DNA of 64,000 bases from Clostridia bacterium (GTDB lineage: Bacteria; Bacillota; TC1; UBA5767), in NCBI GenBank assembly GCA_030625965.1, contig DAOUPV010000001.1, positions 1-64,000 of the forward strand, read 5' to 3'. Position 1 is the stretch's first letter. Each line of letters begins with the position of its first letter. Shown here piece by piece: positions 50,893 through 59,892 of this stretch. Below the pieces are notes generated by a model, which saw only the letters and a list, made by a program, of their open reading frames with translations, searched no databases and was not told where the DNA came from. Made by a program: the position numbers and the translations under genes.

Positions 50893-52032
50893 ATGCAGAA
50901 CGAGTATGATTATATAGTAGTAGGAGCCGGGGTCGTGGGATTGGCCATTACCCGCAGCCTGGCCATGAAAAATAAAAGGGTGCTGTTGTTGGAGCGCCAG
51001 GATTTCGGTGCGGCCGCATCTGGTACCAATTTGGGACAGCTATCCGTGGCTGATCGGGCTGCGGGACTTGAGATCGAGATGGTTAAGGAGACTTTTAAGG
51101 CGTATGCGGAGGTAGCGGCTGAATATGGTCTGGAATACGAACGCAAGGGCGGGCTTTGCACCTTGGAAACCGAAGAAGACATAGCCATCGCTGAACGTCT
51201 GGTAGCAGAAAAACGGGCCAAAGGATATAATCTGGAACTGCTTTACGGGGATCAGGTCAGGAAAGTGGAACCCTGGATCGAGAACCTGAAAGGCGGCGTC
51301 TATTCCCCTGATGAAGGGCGGATCAATCCGTTTAAAGTAAACCATTGGCTATTGCAGGAGGCGCTGGATGCGGGAGCCATCTACCTTTCCCATACGGAAG
51401 TGTTGGGATTTGAAGAGATAGAAGGTGGTATGGCCTGCTTGAGTACGGAAGGGACCTACACCGCCGGGACTGTGATATTGGCCACAGGCTCTTGGAGCAA
51501 GGAACTGCTGAAACCCTATGGTATAGAGCTTCCTATGGGATACATCCGGGGGACGGCCATGGTCACCCAGGCTTTCCCCAAGGTCATGAATGGGCCTGTA
51601 GAGGACGGAGCATTCTTTACCGGTAACGTGCCGGACGGGGATACCATCTATTTCGGGGGCGTACAGGAAGAAAATGGCACTATTGTCATCGCCCAGGCCA
51701 ACCGGGCTGGCGAGGATTACAATACAGCGATCGATAATGAGGATCTGACCAAGATGGCCAAGCTGTTCCTGAGCCACTATCCGGCGTTGAAGGATATTCA
51801 GATTGTCAGAGCTTGGTCAGGAAATACGACCACGACGGAGGATGACGAACCGTTTTGGGGCTTTAGTGAAGAACTGCCCCGGATGTTTCTGGCCATCGCC
51901 TTCAAGGGGGCCTTTTCCCTGGCGCCGGCAGTCGGCAGACGGACAGCGGACTGGTTGGTTGATGGAAGCTATGATGAGCGGTATGAGAAATGGAGTCCCC
52001 TGCGAGTGGGGCGATGCGAGGAGGAAGCATGA
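50893..52032 (+). CDS. FAD-dependent amino acid oxidoreductase (DAO fold), catalytic subunit
   Basis: A 379-residue flavoprotein. The FAD Rossmann motif VVGAGVVGLAITRSLA is at about 10-25, LLERQDFGAAASGTNLGQLS near 34-53, and the C-terminal RAWSGNTTTTEDDEPFWGF and FAIAFKGAFSLAP-like region near 313-345 resembles glycine/D-amino acid oxidases. In hydroxyproline and D-amino acid dehydrogenases this is the beta subunit that oxidises the amino acid. Start 50893 follows AAGGAGGAGTGCGG. It overlaps the next gene by four bases. Confidence 0.88.
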   Translation: MQNEYDYIVVGAGVVGLAITRSLAMKNKRVLLLERQDFGAAASGTNLGQLSVADRAAGLEIEMVKETFKAYAEVAAEYGLEYERKGGLCTLETEEDIAIAERLVAEKRAKGYNLELLYGDQVRKVEPWIENLKGGVYSPDEGRINPFKVNHWLLQEALDAGAIYLSHTEVLGFEEIEGGMACLSTEGTYTAGTVILATGSWSKELLKPYGIELPMGYIRGTAMVTQAFPKVMNGPVEDGAFFTGNVPDGDTIYFGGVQEENGTIVIAQANRAGEDYNTAIDNEDLTKMAKLFLSHYPALKDIQIVRAWSGNTTTTEDDEPFWGFSEELPRMFLAIAFKGAFSLAPAVGRRTADWLVDGSYDERYEKWSPLRVGRCEEEA

Positions 52033-52349
52033 GAGTTGAGAAACATCCCATTTTGGGAGATGCAGGGCAAAGAGAGACGGTGAACATCACGGTTGACGGG
52101 CGCGTAATCCAAGCCAGAAAGGGTGAGAGCATCTCCGCGGCCATGTTGGCGGAAAAACTACGTATTTGTCGCCATACCACGAAGAGCAAGGAAGCGAGAG
52201 GTCTATTCTGCGGTATCGGGCAGTGTACTGACTGTGTGATGCAGGTGAACGGCGTACCCAACGTACGTACCTGTATCACCGAAGTCCAGGAAGGGATGAC
52301 GATATGCACCCAAGAGGGTGTCGGAACATGGGAGGCCAAAGATGAATAA
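52029..52349 (+). CDS. small (2Fe-2S)-binding subunit
   Basis: A 106-residue protein with a plant-type [2Fe-2S] fold, family of the HcnA/SoxA N-terminal domain: VNITVDGRVIQARKGESI near 17, RGLFCGIGQCTDCVMQVNG near 57-75 and RTCIT near 80 give the four cysteines. It would relay electrons between the two flavoprotein subunits. The start ATGA overlaps the previous stop and the end overlaps the next start. Confidence 0.88.
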   Translation: MRVEKHPILGDAGQRETVNITVDGRVIQARKGESISAAMLAEKLRICRHTTKSKEARGLFCGIGQCTDCVMQVNGVPNVRTCITEVQEGMTICTQEGVGTWEAKDE

Positions 52350-53448
52350 CTCTAAAATCGACCTGCTGGTCGTAGGAGCAGGTCCGGCGGGATTGGGTGC
52401 GGCCATCGAGGCAGCCAAGCGGGGCGCCAAGGTTCTGGTCGTTGACGAGAACGCCAGACCTGGCGGCCAGTTATTCAAGCAGATCCATAAGTTCTTCGGC
52501 TCCAAAGAGCATATGGCCGGAACCAGAGGTTTCACCATCGGGGAGAAACTGCTGCAGGAGGCCAAGGAACACGGCGTGATGGTCATGCTGAATACGCTGG
52601 CGTGGGGCATCTTTAAGGACAATGTTGTGGTTGTCAAGAAAGACGACCAGTCCTATTCCATCCAGGCCCGCAAGGTGGTCATCGCCACGGGGGCCACTGA
52701 GAATGGACTCAGCTTTAAGGGATGCACCAAGCCGGGAGTCATCACCGGCGGTGCTGCTCAGACCATGGTGAACATCCAGCGGGTAACGCCGGGTGAAAGG
52801 ATCCTGATGGTGGGGACGGGCAATGTGGGACTGATCGTCTCCTATCAGCTTATGCAGGCGGGTGCAGATGTGGTGGGCATCGTGGAAGCGGCGCCGACGG
52901 TCGGAGGTTACGATGTACATGCCAACAAGGTGAGAAAGGCCGGCGTGCCAATCTATCTGGGTCATACTGTAGTTGAAGCCTTGGGCGCCAACGAAGTGTC
53001 AGGGGCCGTTATCGCACCGGTAGATTGCAACTTCCAACCCAAGAAAGAGGAAGCCTTCCAGGTGGAATGCGACACCATATGTCTTGCGGTCGGTCTTTCA
53101 CCCAGGATCGACCTGGCTCTGAACGCCGGTTGCGAACCCATATTCAGCCCGGTACTCGGAGGACATATGCCATGGCACGATCAGAGGATGCGTTCTTTGA
53201 CTGATGTATACGTGGCCGGAGACGTGGCGGGTATAGAGGAAGCCAGTACAGCTTTGGAAGAGGGTAAGCTGGCCGGCGTTGCCGCGGCCGATGATCTGGG
53301 TCTCTTGGGATCAGAAGAAAGAGACACCATCTATCAGGAGATAGAATCGAGACTGAACAAACTGCGTAGTGGTTTGTACGGGGATAAAAGAAGAGTAGCC
53401 AAACTGGAACTGATGGAAAAGGGGTGTGAGAATCATGAGCAAAGATAA
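52342..53448 (+). CDS. NAD(P)/FAD-dependent oxidoreductase subunit
   Basis: A 368-residue two-dinucleotide-binding flavoprotein (HcnB/SoxA-like alpha subunit). The FAD motif LLVVGAGPAGLGAAIEAAKRG starts at residue 7 (core GAGPAGLGAA), ATGATENGLSF is near 118, the second nucleotide motif MVGTGNVGLIVSYQL near 154-168, and YVAGDVAGIEEAS near 295-307 closes the flavin site. It follows the [2Fe-2S] gene by overlap. It is the presumed electron outlet to NAD(P), a quinone-like carrier or another flavin. Confidence 0.88.
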   Translation: MNNSKIDLLVVGAGPAGLGAAIEAAKRGAKVLVVDENARPGGQLFKQIHKFFGSKEHMAGTRGFTIGEKLLQEAKEHGVMVMLNTLAWGIFKDNVVVVKKDDQSYSIQARKVVIATGATENGLSFKGCTKPGVITGGAAQTMVNIQRVTPGERILMVGTGNVGLIVSYQLMQAGADVVGIVEAAPTVGGYDVHANKVRKAGVPIYLGHTVVEALGANEVSGAVIAPVDCNFQPKKEEAFQVECDTICLAVGLSPRIDLALNAGCEPIFSPVLGGHMPWHDQRMRSLTDVYVAGDVAGIEEASTALEEGKLAGVAAADDLGLLGSEERDTIYQEIESRLNKLRSGLYGDKRRVAKLELMEKGCENHEQR

Positions 53449-54181
53449 ATTGGTGGCCGATATTTACTGTATCGAGCCGATTCCCTGCAACCCCTGTGAA
53501 ACATCCTGTCCCTTCGGAGCAATCCAGGTCGGGGATGATATCACCAACCTACCTGTTGTTGATGAGGATTTGTGCCGCGGTTGTGGCATCTGCCTGGCGA
53601 TCTGTCCCGGGCTGGCCATTCGCCTTATACAGGATGGGTACAAAGATGGGACCTCGTTGGTGGCCTTCCCTTATGAATATGAGCCGATTCCTGAAAAGGG
53701 ACAGACGGTCCGCGTGGTGGACATGCAGGGCAATGAATTGTCAGATGCCACAGTCATCAAGATCCAAAAACCCCTGAAGGATGATCCGACCCGTGTCGTA
53801 TATGTAGAAGTGGACAGTGCGGTTGCCGCCGAGGTCCGCAGCATGAAGCGAATCAAAGAGGCAGCGGAGGAGGACATCGTCATCTGCCGCTGCGAAGAAA
53901 TAGGCATGAAAGAAATCCTTACAGCCATCGAGAAGGGGGACCGGAGCCTTAATGCCATAAAACGCAGGACCCGGGCCGGCATGGGACTATGCCAGGGGAA
54001 AACCTGCAGCAAAATGATATCCAGGATGATCTGCGAGCAGACGGGAATTGCGGCGCAAGACTTGGAACCGGCAAGCAAACGCCAACCGGTCAATCCCATC
54101 ACACTTGGTACCATGGCCAGCACCGCTGATCGTCCGCTGATACTCGATCTGGACGATCTGAAGCGGGAGCTGGAATCGTAG
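53435..54181 (+). CDS. ferredoxin-type subunit with BFD-like [2Fe-2S] domain
   Basis: A 248-residue protein. Two [4Fe-4S] motifs are in the N-terminal part (CNPCETSCPFGAI near 17-29 and CRGCGICLAICPG near 50-62). A BFD-like domain near 145-205 has ICRCEEIG and GMGLCQGKTCS, four cysteines for a further cluster. In related operons this domain is often fused to the alpha flavoprotein; here it is a separate protein. Fourth gene of the complex; the GntR gene follows after 13 bases. Confidence 0.86.
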   Translation: MSKDKLVADIYCIEPIPCNPCETSCPFGAIQVGDDITNLPVVDEDLCRGCGICLAICPGLAIRLIQDGYKDGTSLVAFPYEYEPIPEKGQTVRVVDMQGNELSDATVIKIQKPLKDDPTRVVYVEVDSAVAAEVRSMKRIKEAAEEDIVICRCEEIGMKEILTAIEKGDRSLNAIKRRTRAGMGLCQGKTCSKMISRMICEQTGIAAQDLEPASKRQPVNPITLGTMASTADRPLILDLDDLKRELES

Positions 54182-54194
54182 GCGAGAGGTCATT

Positions 54195-54863
54195 ATGGAA
54201 AAGAATCGATACAAAAGCAAGAGCGAGCTGGTGTTCGAGGAAATCTGGGAACGCATCACCCAGGGGACTTTGAAACCAGGAGACCGGTTCAGTGCCCAGG
54301 AGATTGCCGAGGAACTTGGGGTCAGCCGGACACCGGTCAACGAAGCCATGAAGAAGATGTCCGAATACGGTCTGATCCGGATCCTGCCCAATGTGGGTTA
54401 CCAGGTCAATGTACTTAGCTGGTGCGATATTGAGGATATCATGCGCATCGAGTGCCTGCTGGAGACGGAAGGACTCAGATTGAACCGGACGGGATTCGAT
54501 CCGGAGCTAATCGGGGAACTGCGTGAATTGAACAGAAAGACCATAGAGGCGCTGACCCGTCAAGACCGGCAGGACTATTACCGACTTACGGATGAATTCC
54601 ACGAGCGTTTCATCGCGCTTGCTGGCTCGAACATTCTGCAGCAGGTATTTCTGAAGAGTAGACATTATGCGGGTTGGGATGACGGAAAGATCATGGAGAT
54701 GACAGAGACACTGAAAAATCTGTTGCTAGAGCATGAAACGGCTCTGGATTTGCTTACAGAAGAACGGGTGCAGGAAGCCATTGATCTTCTGAAGGCCCAC
54801 TCGGAACGTTCCATCCAGCTGGTACATCAAAGTCTGAAGAATAGCAATTACCCAGGCATATGA
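54195..54863 (+). CDS. GntR-family regulator with FCD domain
   Basis: A 222-residue FadR-type regulator. The winged helix (about 1-75) shows VFEEIWERITQGTLKPGDRFSAQEIAEELGVSRTPVNEAMKKM-type sequence with the usual L-x-P-G and S-R-T-P-V positions. The all-helical FCD ligand domain (about 80-220) has the metal-binding D/H pattern (LTDEFHERFI near 133, HSERSI near 201). It is the last gene of the dehydrogenase operon and is likely its substrate-responsive regulator. Confidence 0.92.
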   Translation: MEKNRYKSKSELVFEEIWERITQGTLKPGDRFSAQEIAEELGVSRTPVNEAMKKMSEYGLIRILPNVGYQVNVLSWCDIEDIMRIECLLETEGLRLNRTGFDPELIGELRELNRKTIEALTRQDRQDYYRLTDEFHERFIALAGSNILQQVFLKSRHYAGWDDGKIMEMTETLKNLLLEHETALDLLTEERVQEAIDLLKAHSERSIQLVHQSLKNSNYPGI

Positions 54864-54869
54864 CCGGAA

Positions 54870-54900
54870 AAACAAACCGCGCTGAGCGGTTTGTTTTTTG
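54870..54900 (+). terminator. terminator after the GntR/FCD gene
   Basis: AACAAACCGC pairs with GCGGTTTGTT around GCTGA and is followed by a T-run. Confidence 0.88.
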
Positions 54901-54977
54901 TCTAAATTGATTTGCCCAAAGAATAAGCTATAATAGAAGAAACATACAAAATACATACCAAAAAACTGGAGGTAAAG

Positions 54978-56804
54978 ATGAGCAAGAACATAGAACATAT
55001 GGAGTTCCAGACAGAAGTCAAAAAGATGTTGGATATCGTTATCCATTCTTTGTATACCGATGCGGAAATTTTCCTGCGTGAGCTGATTTCCAACGGCACC
55101 GATGCCATGGAGAAGGCCAGATATATGCAGGTGTCCGGCGATGCGGACCTTTCCGGGTTGCCGCTGGAGATCCACATCACCACCGACAAGGAAAAGAACA
55201 CCCTGACCATTCAGGACGCAGGTATCGGCATGAGCCGGGACGAGCTGATCCAGAATTTGGGAACCATCGCCCACTCGGGAGCCAAGTCCTTCATAGAGAA
55301 GCTGAAGGAGCATGATTCCAAGGATGTGAACCTGATCGGCCAGTTCGGCGTGGGTTTCTATTCGGCCTTCATGGTGGCCGATAAAGTTGAGCTGTTCACC
55401 AAGTCCATCACAGATGCGCCTGGTGTCTACTGGGAGAGCGAGGGAGCCGGGACCTACGAGATAGCGGAAGATGATAGTCTTGAGCGCGGAACCAAAATCA
55501 TCCTGCACCTGAAATCCAGCGATGCTGAATTCGCTGAACCGGACCGCTTGAAGGAGATTATCAAGCAGTATTCCTCTTTTGTCAGTTTCCCGGTTCTGGT
55601 GGAAGGTGACAAGGTCAATACCGTAGAGGCCCTTTGGCTCAAGAACAAGAAGGAAATCACTGATGAAGAGTACCAGGAATTCTACAAGTTCGTGGGGGAC
55701 GACTATCAGGAACCGCTGATTACCTATCATTTCAGCGTGGATGCGCCGATGGCCATCCATTCTATCCTTTATGTGCCCAAGGAGAATATGGAGCTCAGAG
55801 GGTTCGGCCAGATTGAGGCCGGAGTCAGGCTCTACAGCAAGCGGGTCATGATCCAGGAAGTGAACGATTCCCTCTTGCCCAAATGGCTGCGCTTTCTGAA
55901 GGGTGTGGTGGATAGCCCGGAGATTCCCTTGAACATTTCCAGGGAGACCATGCAGGACAGCGTGCTGATGAAGAAGATCGGCAAGGTACTGACAGGAAGG
56001 TTCCTCAAGTATCTGGCGGACCTGAGCAAGAAGGATCCCGATGCCTATCTGGAGTTCTACCGCAAGTTCGGCGTATATCTGAAGGAAGGACTGGCTTCGG
56101 ACGGCGACAACAAGGACAAGCTGATCAAGCTGCTGCGCTTTGAATCTTCGAAGGAGGAAGCGGGCAAGCTGATATCCGTAGATGAATATCTTGTCAGACA
56201 AGAAGGTGCTGAGGACGCTGGAACGGAAATTTATTATATGAGCGGCGCCTCGAGGGAGGCTATCGAGAAGAGTCCCTATCTGGAGATTTTCCGCAAGAAG
56301 GACCAGGAGGTTCTCTATACGTTCGATGGATTGGACGATTACGTGCTGTCCATGTCCGGCGAATACAAGGGCAAGAGCTTCGTCTCCGCGGAGACCGCCG
56401 ACCTCTCCTATGAGGATGAGTCGGAAGGACTGAGTGAAGAACAGTCGACGGAACTGGCCGATTGGCTCAAGGAAACGCTGGGCGATAAGGTCAGCGATGT
56501 TAAGGCTTCCAAACGGCTTCTGGACAGTCCGGTTCTTGTGAAAAGCTCCATGGGTATGAGCAGCAACCTGGAGAAGTGGCTGACCATGATGGATGCCAGC
56601 CCGGGTACCATGCCGCGCATGCTGGAATTCAATCCACACCATCCTCTGCTGGTGTCATTGTATCAGCACAAGGATGAGGAGGAAAAAAGCGTTCTGCTTG
56701 CCAAACAACTGTTTGACAACGCCATGCTCGCCGCGGGGCTTCCCGTGGACTTCCCAGAGCTGGTGGATCGGATCAACCGTTTGATGGAAGAAACCTTCCG
56801 GTAA
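54978..56804 (+). CDS. htpG: molecular chaperone HtpG (Hsp90)
   Basis: A 608-residue Hsp90. The GHKL ATPase motifs are present: LRELISNGTDAMEK near 33-46, TIQDAGIGMSRDEL near 76-89, GQFGVGFYSAF near 118-128 and GTKIILHL near 172. Middle-domain LPKWLRFLKGVVDS with the ISRETMQ arginine near 318 contacts ATP. The C-terminal dimerisation domain is present, and total length is slightly under the usual 620-630. ACTGGAGGTAAAG is the ribosome site. No CIRCE element was seen upstream. The ABC genes follow after ten bases. Confidence 0.96.
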   Translation: MSKNIEHMEFQTEVKKMLDIVIHSLYTDAEIFLRELISNGTDAMEKARYMQVSGDADLSGLPLEIHITTDKEKNTLTIQDAGIGMSRDELIQNLGTIAHSGAKSFIEKLKEHDSKDVNLIGQFGVGFYSAFMVADKVELFTKSITDAPGVYWESEGAGTYEIAEDDSLERGTKIILHLKSSDAEFAEPDRLKEIIKQYSSFVSFPVLVEGDKVNTVEALWLKNKKEITDEEYQEFYKFVGDDYQEPLITYHFSVDAPMAIHSILYVPKENMELRGFGQIEAGVRLYSKRVMIQEVNDSLLPKWLRFLKGVVDSPEIPLNISRETMQDSVLMKKIGKVLTGRFLKYLADLSKKDPDAYLEFYRKFGVYLKEGLASDGDNKDKLIKLLRFESSKEEAGKLISVDEYLVRQEGAEDAGTEIYYMSGASREAIEKSPYLEIFRKKDQEVLYTFDGLDDYVLSMSGEYKGKSFVSAETADLSYEDESEGLSEEQSTELADWLKETLGDKVSDVKASKRLLDSPVLVKSSMGMSSNLEKWLTMMDASPGTMPRMLEFNPHHPLLVSLYQHKDEEEKSVLLAKQLFDNAMLAAGLPVDFPELVDRINRLMEETFR

Positions 56805-56814
56805 GGAGCGAACA

Positions 56815-57525
56815 ATGAGCCATGATGCCATCTTTGATATTAAAGGCGTAACCAAGGTCTACGACATGGGAGAAGTACAGGTCCACGCCTTGCAGGGCAT
56901 TGACCTGAGCATAGAACGTGGTGATCTGGTGGTGGTGCTGGGGGCCAGCGGCTCCGGCAAGAGCACGCTGCTAAACATCATGGGTGGCATGGATCTGGCC
57001 ACTCAGGGTGAAATCTTTTACCAAGGCGAGGACATATCCACCTATAGCGAAGCGGAGCTCACGGAGTTCCGCAGGCAGGAAGTGGGTTTCGTATTCCAGT
57101 TCTACAATCTGATGCCGGCGCTGACTGTCAGAGAGAATGTGGAGCTGGCATCGGAGATCAAGCCGGATGCCCTTGATGTCATGGATGTGCTCAGACAGGT
57201 GGGCTTGGACGAGCGGACCAACCACTTCCCGTCCCAACTTTCGGGAGGGGAACAGCAGCGGGTGGCTATCGCTCGGGCTATCGCCAAGAATCCGGAAGTG
57301 CTCCTGTGCGATGAGCCGACCGGGGCGCTGGACTTCGCGACAGGCCTTAAGATCCTGGAAGTCATCAAACGCATCCACGAAACAAGTGACCGGACCATAC
57401 TGCTTATCACCCACAACAAGGACATCGCCCATATGGCCGACCGGGTGATCCGCATGCGAAGCGGAAAGATCCTTGAGTCCTACCGCAACGAGCATCCCAA
57501 GGATCCTTCTGAGATAAGTTGGTGA
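56815..57525 (+). CDS. ABC transporter ATP-binding protein (MacB/LolD type)
   Basis: A 236-residue ATPase: Walker [12 protein letters not shown] near 43-53, Q-loop [14 protein letters not shown] near 95-108, signature [14 protein letters not shown] near 143-156, and Walker [13 protein letters not shown] near 163-174. It belongs with the FtsX-like permease and the membrane-fusion adaptor that follow, together a tripartite-like exporter or a mechanotransmission system. AAGGAGCGAACA precedes the ATG. Confidence 0.95.
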   Translation: MSHDAIFDIKGVTKVYDMGEVQVHALQGIDLSIERGDLVVVLGASGSGKSTLLNIMGGMDLATQGEIFYQGEDISTYSEAELTEFRRQEVGFVFQFYNLMPALTVRENVELASEIKPDALDVMDVLRQVGLDERTNHFPSQLSGGEQQRVAIARAIAKNPEVLLCDEPTGALDFATGLKILEVIKRIHETSDRTILLITHNKDIAHMADRVIRMRSGKILESYRNEHPKDPSEISW

Positions 57526-57529
57526 ACCT

Positions 57530-59890
57530 ATGAAAACATTGAACCGAATGTTACTGAGGGATGTCAGGGAGCACAAGGCCCAGCTAATCGCGGTCAGCGT
57601 GGTGCTGATGTTCGGGGTTTTTTCCTTCCTGGCGACGTACATCTCATACGTCAACATCAACAAATCAGCCGAATTCTATTATGATGAGTACCGCTTTCTG
57701 GACTATTATGCATTGGCCAATCATATCGACGATTCCACTGCACGGACGCTGGCCAAGGAGGATGGTGTCATCGCAGCCGAACCCCGCATCAGCGAGGAGG
57801 CACGTATCGATATCGGTGAGACGCGGGTGTCCGTCAAGGTCAACAGCCTACCGGCTGGCCGGGAACCCTATGTCAACCAGCTGTACTACTTTGAAGGAAA
57901 GGCGCCCCAGGTCGGCAAGAATCAGTGCCTTGTTTCCTCGACCCTGCAAGAATTTTATCAGATGGAGATCGGGGATGAGATTGAGCTGATTGCTGAAGGC
58001 AAGGTGACCACCTTGCAGATAGCAGGTACTGCAGCCAGCCCTGAATACATCTATGAGGTTTCTGGTGCAAGCTCGCTATATTCTGTGCCGGGCGATTACG
58101 GCGTGATTTATCTCAATGAGGATTTCATGCAGAACCTGTTCGGTTACCCCGGCGCATACAACGAGGTCCATTTTCTGCTGGAACCGGCGGTCGCCGAAGG
58201 GACCATCGAACGGATCGAGGAATTGCTGGATACCTCCGGATTCGTGGCTGGTATCGAACGCAAGGACCAGATATCCAATTCGCTGCTTAGGTCGGAGATC
58301 GACCAGCTGGAGAGTATGGCGGTATTGTTTCCTCTGCTGTTTATGAGCATCTCGGCATTCATGCTTTATATCATGATGAAACGGACCATCCAGAACCAGC
58401 GTATAACCTTGGGTACTATGAAGGCTCTGGGGTTATATCGCAAGGATATTCTCCTCTATTATATGAAATTGGGAGGGATTTCCGGGCTGATTGGTTCCAT
58501 CTTTGGGGCGGTGCTGGGCACCTACGGTGGCATGGCCCTGAATGAATACTATACGTTGTATTTCCATATACCAGTCATGATTATCGATACCAAGCCGTTA
58601 TTGATAATAATGGCCATCGGCGGAGGGATGGGTGTAACCTTGCTGGGTTCCTACCTGGCCGGACGGACGGCTTTCGCCCTAAGACCGGCTGAGGCTATGC
58701 GTCCGGCGTCTCCGGAAGCGGTGACTGGCTACGACTACGAGGAGAAATTGGGACGGCTCTGGCACAAAGTCCCCTTCGGCTGGAAGATGGTTATCCGCAA
58801 CATCGGGAGGAAGAAATTCCGGACCGCAGCAACCGCGCTTGGCGTATGCTTCACGGTCATCATGCTTCTGGTCAGTATGTTCATGGGGGATACCACGGAT
58901 CATCTGGTCCAGAAGAACTTCCATGAATACCAGCAGTTCGACATCAAAGCCAATTTCATCGCTCCGGTTTCGTTCCAGGACATAAGACCGCTGGCTGACA
59001 TAGAAGGCGTGCGGACCATCGAACCGGTTCTGGACATGGGTGTGAAACTATCCTTCATGGGGGAGGAAAAGGATATCCTGCTCTCCGGCGTGAGACCGGA
59101 CACCGAGATGGTCACGCTGAGGGACGAGAAGGGACGGATCCTGACGATTCCTCCCTCCGGTGTCGTTATGCCGGCCAGCTATGCAGAGAGCATGGGAATC
59201 GGACTCGGGGACATCATCAACCTTGAACCGTACGACAAGCGGCTGGAGGAAGAACAGGTCGTAGTTGTCGCTCTGGCGGAACAGTATATGGACTTTTCCA
59301 CCTATGCGGATATAGAGTATCTGGGTCGTCTGTTTGATGATTCACAGCATGCCACGGGCATTCTGATCACCGCGGATAAAGAGCATTACATGAGCATCGA
59401 GGATGAGCTCCAGGATTACCCATACGTCCAATCCGTGAATAACCGGGCTGAAATGGTGGCTTGGTTGGAGAGCATGATGGGATTTGTCGATGTCTATATG
59501 GGGGTTATGCTATTGATCTCGGGTATTATCGGCTTCGCCATCATTTTTAACAGCACTCTGATCAACATCGCTGAGAGAAAACGCGAGTTGGCCAGTCTGA
59601 GGGTGTTGGGCTACCGCATCAAGGAAATCAAGCAGATGTTAGGTCGGGAGAACATGCTGGTGGCTGTACTGGCATTGGTACCGGGTATTTATTTTGGATA
59701 CCGAATAAGTATCCTGTTTGGAGAGACTTTTACCAATGACATGTACAATCTGGTGATTATCATATCACTTCAGAGCTACCTAATTACCATCGTTTCGACG
59801 TTGTTTTTCGTCTGGTTTGCCGGAGTCGCCGTGCGTTCACGCATACATAATCTTGACATGGTGGAAGTGCTGAAAGATCGTGAGGGATAA
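57530..59890 (+). CDS. FtsX-like ABC permease, two-repeat form
   Basis: A 786-residue membrane protein. Helix 1 is near 17-38, a large extracytoplasmic domain spans about 40-255, FtsX repeat 1 has three helices near 262-385, a second external domain spans about 430-650, and repeat 2 has three helices near 660-775. This double-FtsX layout is that of permeases which act with one ATPase. It follows the ATPase gene by four bases. Substrate (lipid, peptide or antibiotic) is not visible. Confidence 0.9.
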   Translation: MKTLNRMLLRDVREHKAQLIAVSVVLMFGVFSFLATYISYVNINKSAEFYYDEYRFLDYYALANHIDDSTARTLAKEDGVIAAEPRISEEARIDIGETRVSVKVNSLPAGREPYVNQLYYFEGKAPQVGKNQCLVSSTLQEFYQMEIGDEIELIAEGKVTTLQIAGTAASPEYIYEVSGASSLYSVPGDYGVIYLNEDFMQNLFGYPGAYNEVHFLLEPAVAEGTIERIEELLDTSGFVAGIERKDQISNSLLRSEIDQLESMAVLFPLLFMSISAFMLYIMMKRTIQNQRITLGTMKALGLYRKDILLYYMKLGGISGLIGSIFGAVLGTYGGMALNEYYTLYFHIPVMIIDTKPLLIIMAIGGGMGVTLLGSYLAGRTAFALRPAEAMRPASPEAVTGYDYEEKLGRLWHKVPFGWKMVIRNIGRKKFRTAATALGVCFTVIMLLVSMFMGDTTDHLVQKNFHEYQQFDIKANFIAPVSFQDIRPLADIEGVRTIEPVLDMGVKLSFMGEEKDILLSGVRPDTEMVTLRDEKGRILTIPPSGVVMPASYAESMGIGLGDIINLEPYDKRLEEEQVVVVALAEQYMDFSTYADIEYLGRLFDDSQHATGILITADKEHYMSIEDELQDYPYVQSVNNRAEMVAWLESMMGFVDVYMGVMLLISGIIGFAIIFNSTLINIAERKRELASLRVLGYRIKEIKQMLGRENMLVAVLALVPGIYFGYRISILFGETFTNDMYNLVIIISLQSYLITIVSTLFFVWFAGVAVRSRIHNLDMVEVLKDREG

Positions 59891-59892
59891 AA

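Noticed and set aside
54726..56642. Long (638-codon) minus-strand frame opposite htpG
   Set aside because: HtpG on the plus strand is unmistakable; the antisense frame is a by-product of its codon usage and starts without a ribosome site.
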